Origin: Notospermus geniculatus
Taxonomy: Eukaryota; Nemertea; Pilidiophora; Heteronemertea; Lineidae
Assembly (NCBI GenBank): GCA_002633025.1
Contig: NMRB01001262.1
Span: forward strand, 99,712-163,711
Length of the DNA: 64,000 nucleotides
Reading direction: 5' to 3'
This document shows, one piece after another, positions 52,045-62,534 of the stretch. Positions within the stretch are counted from its first letter, which is position 1. Each line of letters opens with the position of its first letter. The notes under the pieces are model-generated. The model did not search any database. It worked only from the letters and a program-made list of their open reading frames with translations, and had not been told where the DNA came from. Both the position numbers and the translations under genes were made by a program.

Positions 52045-54640
52045 CCTAAAAATTCCACTGTCTTCCCGCCAAAATATTTTACAGATCTTTACAAAATTGA
52101 TTTAGACGTTCATAACCTAACTGCTTGATTGGCTTAATCGGTTGAGATACCAATGTTTGTCTGGTTACTCGCCGCAACAGGCTTACACGATCATCAAACT
52201 TGAGACGAGCAAACCACAGGTATGGCGAGACGATTTTTTCCACTTTTAGAAAAAAACAGTGTCAGGTTGAAGAGGCCACAATACACGAAACTAAAGTACA
52301 ATATCAGAATTGTGAACGAAAGCACCTGATGGTTATTCCTGTTGATATTTTGCCTCAAATATCAAATATTTCTCCTCAAATATCCATACATATTTGACAC
52401 ATGTGCCCAAACACGTGTCCAGGAATTAAATCAATGACGCCATGTTTTGTGAAGGCAGACAGACAGACACGCCACGGACATGACGAGACGAATTTTTAAA
52501 CCCAGGAACCAGACTTTTGAAGAGTGAACGATTTGGCGAGAATTCGTTGGACCCGCATTCCTCGGCTTGACCAAGAGAGCTCGTGGACTCAATGAGCAGT
52601 GGCCAATGCTCCTCTACGCACTGCAAATTTCAAATTTCGACCAATTTCCGACATATCAGATGGTGTCCGTAAACTTACCAGTTGGTTATCCTTAGCAAGA
52701 TGCGATGTCGCAGTTGAAAAGCGCGGTACCATATGATTAAGGTACCATCGCACATGTGACTGAGTATCACCATCCAGACAACACAACTCACGAACGACCC
52801 TCCTTTTTTTCCAGAAATACGTCCGCAAATATCACGAGGAAAAAGTCCGAAGCGACCAGAAAGGTCCGTTTTAGGCCCTCGGAAAACGTTGGAAGGAAAA
52901 TATCGGAACTCACCTTAGCCACCAATGCTGGAGCGAAACACTGCCAAAATGGCGGAGCGGAGAAATGGAGAGAAGTCTTTCCTCTCTAAGGGGCTACCCA
53001 CATTTCGGCACGGGCATCATAATAATATTCGTCTAGTCATTAGATTTCCGGTAAATTTAAATTATCATGAGGTGGACCGCGTGTCTGCGAGTGTCCCACC
53101 GAGCTGTCATTCTTTTAAAATATCTTTCAGACAGATCTCCGGATAAAGAATTAAAATTTACGCCGTGAAGCGAATTTTTACTAATTTTCAAAAAAAAATG
53201 CTCAAAACTCTCTAGTATTCAAATATTCTAAGGCAATTTGAAGAAAAGTGTGAAACCTACACACTCTGCGATTTGTAACGTTCGATTTTGTTTCATTTTT
53301 CAGACTTTGGAACGTGACCGCGTGATGCGACCCCGTCTCAAGTTTTCAATCGTTGGGAAAAATTACACAAGATGGCAGTCCCGCATGCCGGACTAGTGGA
53401 AGAACCAAGTGATTCCGACAGACCTACATCCCAACGAGGAATATTCGTGCAGACACGGACAAAACCTCTTCAAATCTGCTTATATTCTGTCTGAAACCGT
53501 CGAACTGCTCTCTCGATCTGATCAAATATTTCAAGAGGTGTTAATCGCTATTAAACTAAGTTCAATATGGAGAACTCAGTGACACATTTTATGAAATTAC
53601 TTATGAATTTATTGGCCTTTACTCGTGTCAAGCTGCTGTGAATTTCAACACTGTTTATTTATCTGTATTCAAAGTCCGTGTGGATTTGATCTGAAAATAT
53701 GTTTGTCTGCGAAATTTAGAGTAAATTGAGGAGATATTATGTCCGAAAAAATTCTTAGTTCCCTATCAGCCCAGCTCATTTGCCGTTTAGACATGGCGTG
53801 AGTCACACAGCGATCTGGGTCATATTTATAGTCTCGATCCACAGCCAGCAAGCCAGACATAGAAAAAACGCCTCATTTTAAACACTCAAACCGTCGATGA
53901 GGGGAGTTGGGACCGAAATGGCGCGTAAAATGCGTATAAACGCAAGATGGCGGTCATGCCGCGCAAAGCCAACATGAGACCGCCGTTGAAAATTGTCAAA
54001 ATTTCCTCAAATTCAGACCAAATTCAGCAGTTTCTTGCAACCAAACGATAGAATGATCCTTCAAGTTAATAAAATTCAAAATTTCTTACCTTAAATGTGA
54101 GTAAATCCCGCGCGCGGGGGTAAATCCGGAGCGCCTTGGATGTGCGTACGCACGCTATGCTTCAGACGCATGCCATAGCTACCCCCGTCTACGGGGGTCT
54201 CACTCCCAAACCGAATGGTGTCCTCAGAGATAATGAGAGCCTGCGAAATTCTCAATACCCTTGAATAGGGGTCAGTCAAACTGGTTGGAGTGGTACGCGT
54301 TTTTTCTGTCGTAAAATCGGCGCCATTTTCATGCAGACAAGGAACCTGTTACACGACGGCATTCGATCTATAAGCGGTCGGAAACACTGGTATATTTAGT
54401 AAGGACTATGAAAATATCTGATTATCATAATCGAACTTGTATAAAATTTAGCAACTTTCAAAAAATCGGCCGGAAAATATAGTATTTTGCTGTTATTTTA
54501 ATGATAAATGAAGGTTTTCGTGGTTATTTGGTGTCTGCGGCAAGCGTAGACCTCTTGAGAAAATGGCGGCCACCCTCGTGCATGTGAGAGCGTATATGTC
54601 TGGATTGCGGTGTCCAAACCGTCTGTCTGACCCAAAAATT
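52045..54640. other. Low-repeat, CpG-containing region; possible gene edge, no gene called
   Basis: No SINE or foldback recognised. AAAATGGCGGA (52947), AAGATGGCAG (53369), AAGATGGCGG (53944), reverse GCGCCATTTTC (54320) and AAAATGGCGGC (54560) are spread through it. Several short ATG frames in good Kozak context end within 50 codons. Confidence 0.35.
54090..54300 (-). other. Candidate non-coding exon or ncRNA with strong splice donor
   Basis: Minus strand ends AAG^GTAAGAA, an excellent 5' splice-site match, with intron start at 54089. The stretch is GC-rich and contains the perfect hairpin ACCCCCGT-AG-ACGGGGGT. One frame is open for about 60 codons but has no ATG start and stops in the last codon before the donor. 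Could be a 5' untranslated exon. Confidence 0.25.
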
Positions 54641-55017
54641 AACATACCAAGTATCCGAGTGGAGCAGACAAGTTGTACTCACCGGTAATAAAGATTAAAA
54701 ATACAAAAAATGAAATCTGCATGTGAAAGAGAGGAAAATAAACACGAGGCGATGGTAAAAACGTCCTATAAAAGACCGTTACAGAATTAGGTCACATGCC
54801 TGTAACGACCAAGGACTGACAGATTTCAAATTTTGGTATTTTGGATCAACCGTATGGTATTCCTCCTTGTGAGAGAATTTTCGACCGCTTCGAGATGGTT
54901 CCAAAAGCCTGAAGAGGTGCTGATGTGATGAGCGTGGCGTAGGGGGGCCGCGAGACCTCCATACGAGACGGCGGCATGCCATAGTATTATGTATCGTACC
55001 TACTTACACGATGCATA

Positions 55018-55269
55018 ATGATTTCCTTCAAAGAAGAACATATAAATCCCGACTTGGTGAGACATTCGTGGCAAAAATCCTTCGACAGACGAAAAGATCG
55101 GGGTCCAAAATGTAGTATGTGCGCAAAACATGGCGCGCACCTTCCGCGCTTAGTCCGTGGCCACACGAAAAAGGCGCACAACGAAGACTGGCTCTACGGG
55201 GTTCACTTCAACTGCATGGCGGATCACAAGCATGTTGTCTGTCTGAGTTACAGTACAATGCCTGGTTGA
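55018..55269 (+). other. Cys/His-containing open frame, not called as a gene
   Basis: 83 codons with CSMC..(13)..H..(4)..H, loosely like a C2H2 finger, and basic residues. The second copy (58788-59039) keeps it open with two amino-acid changes. The antisense strand over the same bases is also open and ends at a GTAAGT donor (55007), so the coding strand is undecided. No homolog recognised. Confidence 0.2.
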
Positions 55270-56012
55270 TTGAGGACTATGACCTCGATACTCCCGTCGA
55301 AGCAAGCCGGTAGAACCTACTAGTATCCTTGTTCCGTGTAGGAACCGCCATTGTAGGCAGAAAGGCACGAAATCCGCGGAGCGAACATCCACAATCCAAG
55401 GCACCCTTGCACATGTTATAGAAGCAGACATAAACCATTCGGATCCAGACAGGTTGTAAAATCGGAAACGGACCATACAGAACTAACCTAATTTCATCTC
55501 TAGATTGTTCTCACTCCAACATAGTATGACCTCCACCTATTCTGCCTGCGATTCAAGCCATTGTCTGTCATACTTGGAGGAAAAATGGCGGTGTGTCCTC
55601 CCGATGTTCCATGCCTACCGTGCATAAGCAGGCTGCTGGATCTGAAGCCGGCCACGTGACTCAGACAGAGGTGTCAGTGCCAGTTACACATGGTGGATTA
55701 GGTCTGACAAACGCGTCGTCCAGACACTGCTTGGACTAGTCAATCCAGTTGGTGTTTTCAAGCCATTTCTTTGGATTAAACTCTGGATTACACTTCATAC
55801 ATTCACATAGTGGATTATGATGCTGTGTATGACAGAATAAGGTAATAATTACATCTTCTAGTCGGTTGTCATGCCATTGCTGCATCCTATCTGCAAAGCA
55901 CTGGTTGCATCATTTTATGTAGGAGTGCTACAACGTGCTTCAAACATGAGGATGAATTTTTATAGAAATGTGACAACTGACCAGATTGTGACATGACTGT
56001 ATTGCAGGGGAG

Positions 56013-56200
56013 AGTAGAGTCTACACCACATGACACTGCAGTCAGATAGGCTCTCGGCACTCGAATGGTCGTGGGTTCGAACCCCAGACATGCCAGACGG
56101 AGGGTCGTCTACTCGACCAAACAGATGCGCCAACACTCAGTGTATCATTGTTGGCAGCATCTTGTACAAAATGACAAGATACAGTCTTGCTCTGCCCCTG
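56013..56200 (+). repeat. SINE-E, tRNA-like
   Basis: GGTCGTGGGTTCGAACCCC is an exact B-box region; upstream CAGTCAGATAGGCTCTCGGC resembles a degraded A-box half. Body CCAACACTCAGTGTATCATT and ACAAGATACAGTCTTGC. The second allele-like copy is at 59778-59965. Confidence 0.6.
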
Positions 56201-56627
56201 TCATCAGGTTGGTAGGGCCTAGAGCTTACTTATCAACCTAGCCCTCCCTCATCCATGGACCTGTGCCAGCTCTGTGGACCTACCCACCTATGGATCAGCA
56301 TGTAACTCGCTCAGTCCCTCACACCAAAGAAACACAAATCTTTCAACTTGGAATGCGTCAACCACTTTAATAGGGCATATAGAGGCAGACAGACAGGGGC
56401 TTGGAGTCAAAAATGCAACAGTGGGTTTCATCGTAGCAGCAGATTTAGGCCTATTGTATCCCAAAAGCACCTACTGGAATCCCTATACACTGGCCCATTT
56501 CTGCGTATGGACTTACCCAACTACCTGTGAAGCACGAGCATGCAACCAGCTGACCACAGTTCCAGAGCTGAATGTGCTAAATTTTTCTGCTAGGAGACCT
56601 CAAGTGACTGGGACACAGGGAAGCAGA

Positions 56628-56934
56628 TAGGCAGACACATCTCGCATGATCGCACCGCCCCTAGTAGAATTTTCGACGGCCACTTCCGTTTTCAACCTCA
56701 CTACCAGGAGTACGGGCCAAAAAATTCCTGGATCGAGGTTGAATTGCGTGCATTGGTTCCCAACGCCGCCACAAGGGGATGGATCCCTGGCGGCGGTATC
56801 GGGAACCAACACATGTTTTTCAACCTCGATCTAGGAAATATTTGCCCGTACTCCTGGTTGTGAGGTTGAAAACGGAAGTGGCCTTCGAAAATTCTACAGG
56901 GGCGCTGCGATCGTGCGAGATGTGAAATCGGTGT
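56628..56934. mobile_element. Foldback element S, first copy
   Basis: Arms of about 130 bp: GACGGCCACTTCCGTTTTCA / TGAAAACGGAAGTGGCC and TACCAGGAGTACGGGC / GCCCGTACTCCTGGT. Centre carries GGTTCCCAACGCCGCC..GGCGGCGGTATCGGGAACC. The left end is shortened relative to the copy at 60513. Confidence 0.85.
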
Positions 56935-57459
56935 AAGTCAAAACTGAAGTGATGACCCTGTAGGCGTAAACGTCACCAACCTTGGAATGTTCTGGCCAAT
57001 CACAAAGTTTTGCGATTCCGTCATCATCCAAGTTGAAAAACTGGGCATGTGGACCTCAAAAGCATGTTTACAAGAAACTGTAGCAGTTGGAAAAGTGATT
57101 CAAGTCTCCTGACACTGTGTTCTTGCCTTGAGTTTTCAAACCACTGACTTGGTACATATACTTTTTATAATACCCCAAAATTCACATGACGAGGCAATAA
57201 TGGCCGTTCTCATAATACAAGACTGGCAACTGTGTATCATTCAGTATCTGACTGAGTTTGATCCAAATTCGTTGGTTTGATTTATCTGCTAATTAACCGA
57301 TATAATAAAATTTACACGGACAAATTCCAAAGGATACTGGGGTATCAGCGGACAATCACCGCATCCCACAGAGGGCAATCACTCCAAAGAGAAAGAATGT
57401 TCCCTTACTCATGACAATGGTATTCAACCTTGCTCATGAGGGAGTGGTCAGACAGACTC

Positions 57460-57932
57460 AAGCCCCATTTGTGGAATTTTCAGCGTGCTTGGTCCAGACC
57501 GAGGACAGTTCAGTACAATTTTGCCAAGTGTAAACGGATCGAGCCAGCTTTTCTGGAACCAAATGGCCCCGAGCCGAGCCCTGTAATCCGAGGTAGTCTC
57601 GGTCCGGTTTGAGCACGGTTCGGTTGAAATTCTACCAGTCTAAACAGCTAGGTAATCTGGCCTGCTTACCTGGTCGCAGCGCATCCGGTCAACTACTTGA
57701 CCTTGGCCTTTAAGTCATTGCCACGAAACCTCCATGACGACCGGCGCGTTCTTACACGACTGGGTGGGCCATTGCGACCAGCGCATTTTTTCACGTGATT
57801 GGGTGGGCTCGGCCCGGATCTGGTTTGATTGGCTTTTGTAGTGGACACGGGCAGTCCCACTGAATTCAAAATGGGTTCGGTCCGTGTCAAACTCGGCATG
57901 CTTTAACCGAGCCGGTGTAAAAAGGGCTATAT
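57460..57932. mobile_element. Possible DNA element ending AAAAAGGGCT
   Basis: Contains GGAATTTTCAGCGTGCTTGG, TAAACGGATCGAGCCAGC, GTCTCGGTCCGGTTTGAGCA and ends TTTAACCGAGCC.GTGTAAAAA. Similar phrases occur at 34555 and 41497. The duplicate is at 61340-61812. Left end undefined. Confidence 0.35.
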
Positions 57933-58255
57933 ATTCTTTATTTATTATCGCAATTTATCCACATGGATTAAAATCCAGAAGGACATCCACCCCCTAGAAT
58001 CAGGTGCTCACCCCAAATCAATTGATCCTTCACTTGGCTTTTCAATGAGGGATTCAACAGGAAGCTACGCTCACAGCAGGTGGTTGGCAGACACTCCAAC
58101 CCATTGTAGAGCTTCACCCGGTCGTTTTTCGACTGTGGTCATCTCGTCTTCATCAGATCCAACCACCCGCCGAATCAAAAGAATGGTCACTGTGGTCAAC
58201 CAGTGAGTGGTCACCCCAACTTCTGAGGGGCTACTCCCCACCAATTAAGATGTCA

Positions 58256-58409
58256 TCAGCAGTGGTCTAGTGGCTCAAGTCTCATCTGGCTAGATGTCAC
58301 AAGGTCTCGGGTTTGAATCCCACTGTCTGTGTCAGACTGTGGGCAGGTCTCTTTGCCCACCTTGCCTCACTCCACCCAGGTGTATAAATGGGTACTGGTC
58401 AGAATGATC
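58256..58409 (+). repeat. Diverged SINE-A, truncated at the gap
   Basis: CAGTGGTCTAGTGG, CGGGTTTGAATCCCACTG, GGGCAGGTCTCTTTGCC, GTGTATAAATGGGTACTGGT, then n. The uninterrupted counterpart is at 62135. Confidence 0.85.
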
Positions 58410-58410
58410 N
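58410..58410. other. One-base assembly gap at duplication junction
   Basis: Single n exactly between the two block copies. Confidence 0.95.
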
Positions 58411-58787
58411 AACATACCAAGTATCCGAGTGGAGCAGACAAGTTGTACTCACCGGTAATAAAGATTAAAAATACAAAAAATGAAATCTGCATGTGAAAGA
58501 GAGGAAAATAAACACGAGGCGATGGTAAAAACGTCCTATAAAAGACCGTTACAGAATTAGGTCACATGCCTGTAACGACCAAGGACTGACAGATTTCAAA
58601 TTTTGGTATTTTGGATCAACCGTATGGTATTCCTCCTTGTGAGAGAATTTTCGACCGCTTCGAGATGGTTCCAAAAGCCTGAAGAGGTGCTGATGTGATG
58701 AGCGTGGCGTAGGGGGGCCGCGAGACCTCCATACGAGACGGCGGCATGCCATAGTATTATGTATCGTACCTACTTACACGATGCATA

Positions 58788-59039
58788 ATGATTTCCTTCA
58801 AAGAAGAACATATAAATCCCAACTTGGTGAGACATTCGTGGCAAAAATCCTTCGACAGACGAAAAGATCGGGGTCCAAAATGTAGTATGTGCGCAAAACA
58901 TGGCGCGCACCTTCCGCGCTTAGTCCGTGGCCACACGAAAAAGGCGCACAACGAAGACTGGCTCTACGGGGTTCACTTCAACTGCATGGCGGATCACAAG
59001 CATGTTGTCTGTCTGAGTTACGGTACAATGCCTGGTTGA
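58788..59039 (+). other. Second copy of the Cys/His-containing open frame
   Basis: Same 83-codon frame as 55018-55269 with Asp-to-Asn and Ser-to-Gly changes. Both changes alter the protein, which gives no sign of purifying selection on this strand. Confidence 0.2.
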
Positions 59040-59777
59040 TTGAGGACTATGACCTCGATACTCCCGTCGAAGCAAGCCGGTAGAACCTACTAGTATCCTT
59101 GTTCCGTGTAGGAACCGCCATTGTAGGCAGAAAGGCACGAAATCCGCGGAGCGAACATCCACAATCCAAGGCACCCTTGCACATGTTATAGAAGCAGACA
59201 TAAACCATTCGCATCCAGACAGGTTGTAAAATCGGAAACGGACCATACAAAACTAACCTAATTTCATCTCTAGATTGTTCTCACTCCAACATAGTATGAC
59301 CTCCACCTATTCTGCCTGCGATTCAAGCCATTGTCTGTCATACTTGGAGGAAAAATGGCGGTGTGTCCTCCCGATGTTCCATGCCTACCGTGCATAAGCA
59401 GGCTGCTGGATCTGAAGCCGGCCACGTGACTCAGACAGAGGTGTCAGTGCCAGTTACACATGGTGGATTAGGTCTGACAAACGCGTCGTCCAGACACTGC
59501 TTGGACTAGTCAATCCAGTTGGTGTTTTCAAACCAATTTCTTTGGATTAAACTCTGGATTACACTTCATACATTCACATAGTGGATTATGATGCTGTGTA
59601 TGACAGAATAAGGTAATTACATCTTCTAGACGGTTGTCATGCCATTGCTGCATCCTATCTGCAAAGCACTGGTTGCATCATTTTATGTAGGAGTGCTACA
59701 ACGTGCTTCAAACCTGAGGATGAATTTTATAGAAATGTGACAACTGGCCAGATTGTGACATGACTGTATTGCAGGGG

Positions 59778-59965
59778 AGAGTAGTCTACACCATGTGACA
59801 CTGCAGTCAGATAGGCTCTCAGCGCTCGAATGGTCGTGGGTTCGAACCCCAGACATGCCAGACGGAAGGTCGTCTACTCGACCAGCCAGATGCGCCAACA
59901 CTCAGTGTGTCATTGTTGGCAGTATCTTGTACAAAACGACAAGATACAGTCTTGCTCTGCCCCTG
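59778..59965 (+). repeat. SINE-E, tRNA-like, second copy
   Basis: Allele-like copy of 56013-56200: GGTCGTGGGTTCGAACCCC, CCAACACTCAGTGTGTCATT. Confidence 0.6.
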
Positions 59966-60512
59966 TCATCAGGTTGGTAGGGCCTAGAGCTTACTTATCA
60001 ACCTAGCCCTCCCTCATCCATGGACCTGTGCCAGCTCGGTGGACCTACCCAACTATGGACAGCATGTAACTCGCTCAGCAAGAGTTCAAGTCCCTCACAC
60101 CAAAGAAACTCAAATCTTTCAACTTGGAATGCGTCAACCACTTTACTAGGGCATATAGAGGCAGACAGACAGGGGCTTGGAGTCAAAAATGCAACAGTGG
60201 GTTTCATCGTAGCAGCAGATTTAGGCCTATTGTATCCCAAAAGCACCTACTGGAACCCCTATACACGTACTGGCCCATTTCTGCGTATGGACTAACCCAA
60301 CTACCTGTGAAGCACGAGCATGCAACCAGCTGACCCACAGTTCCAGAGCTGAATGTGCTACAAACCCTTAATTTATTGAATGACGGACACCGGAAGCAGA
60401 CACGGCAGAGCTTAGCAAGGGACCCAAAGCAACATTGCAGAGGCTATTAGGCCTATTCTGTCTTCAAAGACCTCTCCAGCAGCAGGTCAGCTGCCCACAG
60501 CAGCAAAGTCCT

Positions 60513-60814
60513 AGCTGATTTCACATCTCACACGATCGCAGCGCCCCTAGTAGAATTTTTGACGGCCACTTCCGTTTTCAACCTCAGTACCAGGAGTACA
60601 GGCAAATATTTCCTAGATCAAGGTTGAAAAACATGTTTTGGTTCCCGATATCGCTACAATGCAGGGATCCATACCCTGGTGGCGGCATTGGGAACCAATT
60701 CAACCTCGATTCAGGAAATTTTTGCCCGTACTCCTGGTAGTGAGGTTGAAAACGGAAGTGGCCGTTAGAAATTCTACCAGGGGCGCTGCGATCGTGTGAG
60801 ATGTGAAATCGCTG
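60513..60814. mobile_element. Foldback element S, second copy
   Basis: Ends CTGATTTCACATCTCACACG and the inverse CGTGTGAGATGTGAAATCGC, then GCAGCGCCCCTAGTAGAAT / TTCTACCAGGGGCGCTGC. Both ends are intact here, which defines the element terminus CAGCGATTTCACATC. Confidence 0.85.
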
Positions 60815-61339
60815 TATAAATTGAAGTGATGATCCTGTAGGCGTAAACGTCACCAACCTTGGAATGTTCTGACCAATCACGAAGTTTTGCGATTCCGTCA
60901 TCATCCAAGTTGAAAAACTGGGCATGTGGACCTCAAAAGCATGTTTACAAGAAACTGTAGCAGTTGGAAAAGTGATTCAAGTCTCCTACCACTGTGTTCT
61001 TGCCTTGAGTTCTCAAATCACTGACTTGGTACATATACTTTTTTATAATACCCCAAAATTCACATGACGAGGCAATAATGGCCGTTCTCATGATACAAGA
61101 CTGGCAACTGTGTATCATTCAGTATCTGACTGAGTTTGATCCAAATTCATTGGCTTGATTTATCTCCTAATTAACCGATATAATAAAATTTACACGGACA
61201 AATTCCAAAGGATACTGGGGTATCAGCGGACAATCACCGCATCCCACAGAGGGCAATCACTCTGAAGAGAAAGAACATTCCCTTACTCATGACGATGGCA
61301 TTCACCTTGCTCATGAGGGAGTGGTCAGACAGACTCAAG

Positions 61340-61812
61340 CCCCATTTGTGGAATTTTCAGCGTGCTTGGTCCAGACCGAGGACAGTTCAGTACAATTTTG
61401 CCAAATGTAAACGGATCGAGCCAGCTTTTCTGGAACCATTTTTGGCCCCAAGCCGAGCCCTGTAATCCGAGGTAGTCTCGGTCCGGTTTGAGCACGGTTC
61501 GGTTGAAATTCTACCAGTCTAAACAGCTAGGTAATCTGGCCTGCTTACCTGGGCGCAGCGCATCCGGTCAACTACTCGACCTTGGCCTTTAAGTCATTGC
61601 CACGAAACCTCCATGACGACCGGCGCGTTCTTACACGACTGGGTGGGCCATTGCGACCAGCGCGTTTTTTCACGTGATTGGGTGGGCTTGGCCCGGATCT
61701 GGTTTGATTGGCTTTTGTAGTGGACACGGGCAGTCCCACTGAATTCAAAATGGGTTTGGTCCGTGTCAAACTCGGCATGCTTTAACCGAGCCAGTGTAAA
61801 AAGGGCTATATA
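61340..61812. mobile_element. Possible DNA element, second copy
   Basis: Collinear copy of 57460-57932 with small changes. Confidence 0.35.
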
Positions 61813-62134
61813 TTCTTTATTTATTATCGCAATTTATCCACATGGATTAAAATCCAGAAGGACATCCAGCCCCTAGAATCAGGTGCTCACCCCAAATCAA
61901 TTGATCCTTCACTTGGCTTTTCAATGAGGGATTCAGCAGGAAGCTACGCTCACAGCAGGTGGTGGGCAGACACTCCAACCCATTGAAGAGCTTCACCCGG
62001 TCGTTTTTCGACTGTGGTCATCTCATCTTCATCAGATCCAACCACCCGCCGAATCAAAAGAATGGTCACTGTGGTCAACCAGTGAGTGGTCACCCCAACT
62101 TCTGAGGGGCTACTCCCCACCAATTAAGATGTCA

Positions 62135-62358
62135 TCAGCAGTGGTCTAGTGGCTCAAGTCTCATCTGGCTAGATGTCACAAGGTCTCGGGTTTGAATCCC
62201 ACTGTCTGTGTCAGACTGTGGGCAGGTCTCTTTGCCCACCTTGCCTCACTCCACCCAGGTGTATAAATGGGTACTGGTCAGAATGATCAGGGTTGGGTGG
62301 TGAATGAGCAGCTCCTGAGTTCTACTGAAAGGTTTCAGGACAGACCGAGGTCAAAATA
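62135..62358 (+). repeat. Diverged SINE-A
   Basis: CAGTGGTCTAGTGG head, CGGGTTTGAATCCCACTG, body continuing past the point where the first block copy stops: GAATGAGCAGCTCCTGAGTT, CTACTGAAAGGTTTCAGGAC. Confidence 0.9.
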
Positions 62359-62389
62359 TCTCCTGACACACACATCTTCCAGTGGCGGG

Positions 62390-62529
62390 CTTAGGGGGCG
62401 CACCGGGCCCCCCCCCCTGACTGCGGCAGAGTGATGGATTTTTTGTGCCTCAGATGCCTTTGGCATCCCTTTTTGAACTTTTTCTGGGGGTGCCCCCCCC
62501 CCTTTCTGGAAATCCTGGATCTGACCCTG
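62390..62529 (+). mobile_element. CAG...CTG MITE N2, intact (140 bp)
   Basis: Starts CAGTGGCGGGCTTAGGG, ends CCTGGATCTGACCCTG; perfect 5-bp duplication TCTTC at 62385-62389 and 62530-62534. Reference for the interrupted copies at 2055 and 26593. Confidence 0.92.
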
Positions 62530-62534
62530 TCTTC

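Larger units (their letters stand above)
54641..58409. other. First copy of a duplicated 3.8-kb block
   Basis: Runs to the single n at 58410. The next base restarts this block with AACATACCAAGTATCCGAGT. The two copies differ by scattered substitutions, short indels and one larger difference near 56590/60370. Block content: low-repeat DNA, tRNA-like SINE, foldback, SINE-A piece. Confidence 0.9.
58411..62288. other. Second copy of the duplicated 3.8-kb block
   Basis: Collinear with 54641-58409. About 110 bp longer, mainly from a 60360-60520 segment (with another TAGGCCTA) absent from the first copy. The right side continues naturally into the rest of SINE-A. Confidence 0.9.

Noticed and set aside
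56030-56215. Functional tRNA from the GGTTCGAACCCC region
   Set aside because: A-box half is degraded and the anticodon arm cannot be drawn; fits a SINE-E head.
57460-57932. Complete foldback element
   Set aside because: Only the AAAAAGGGCT end is visible; no inverse left end found, so kept as low confidence only.
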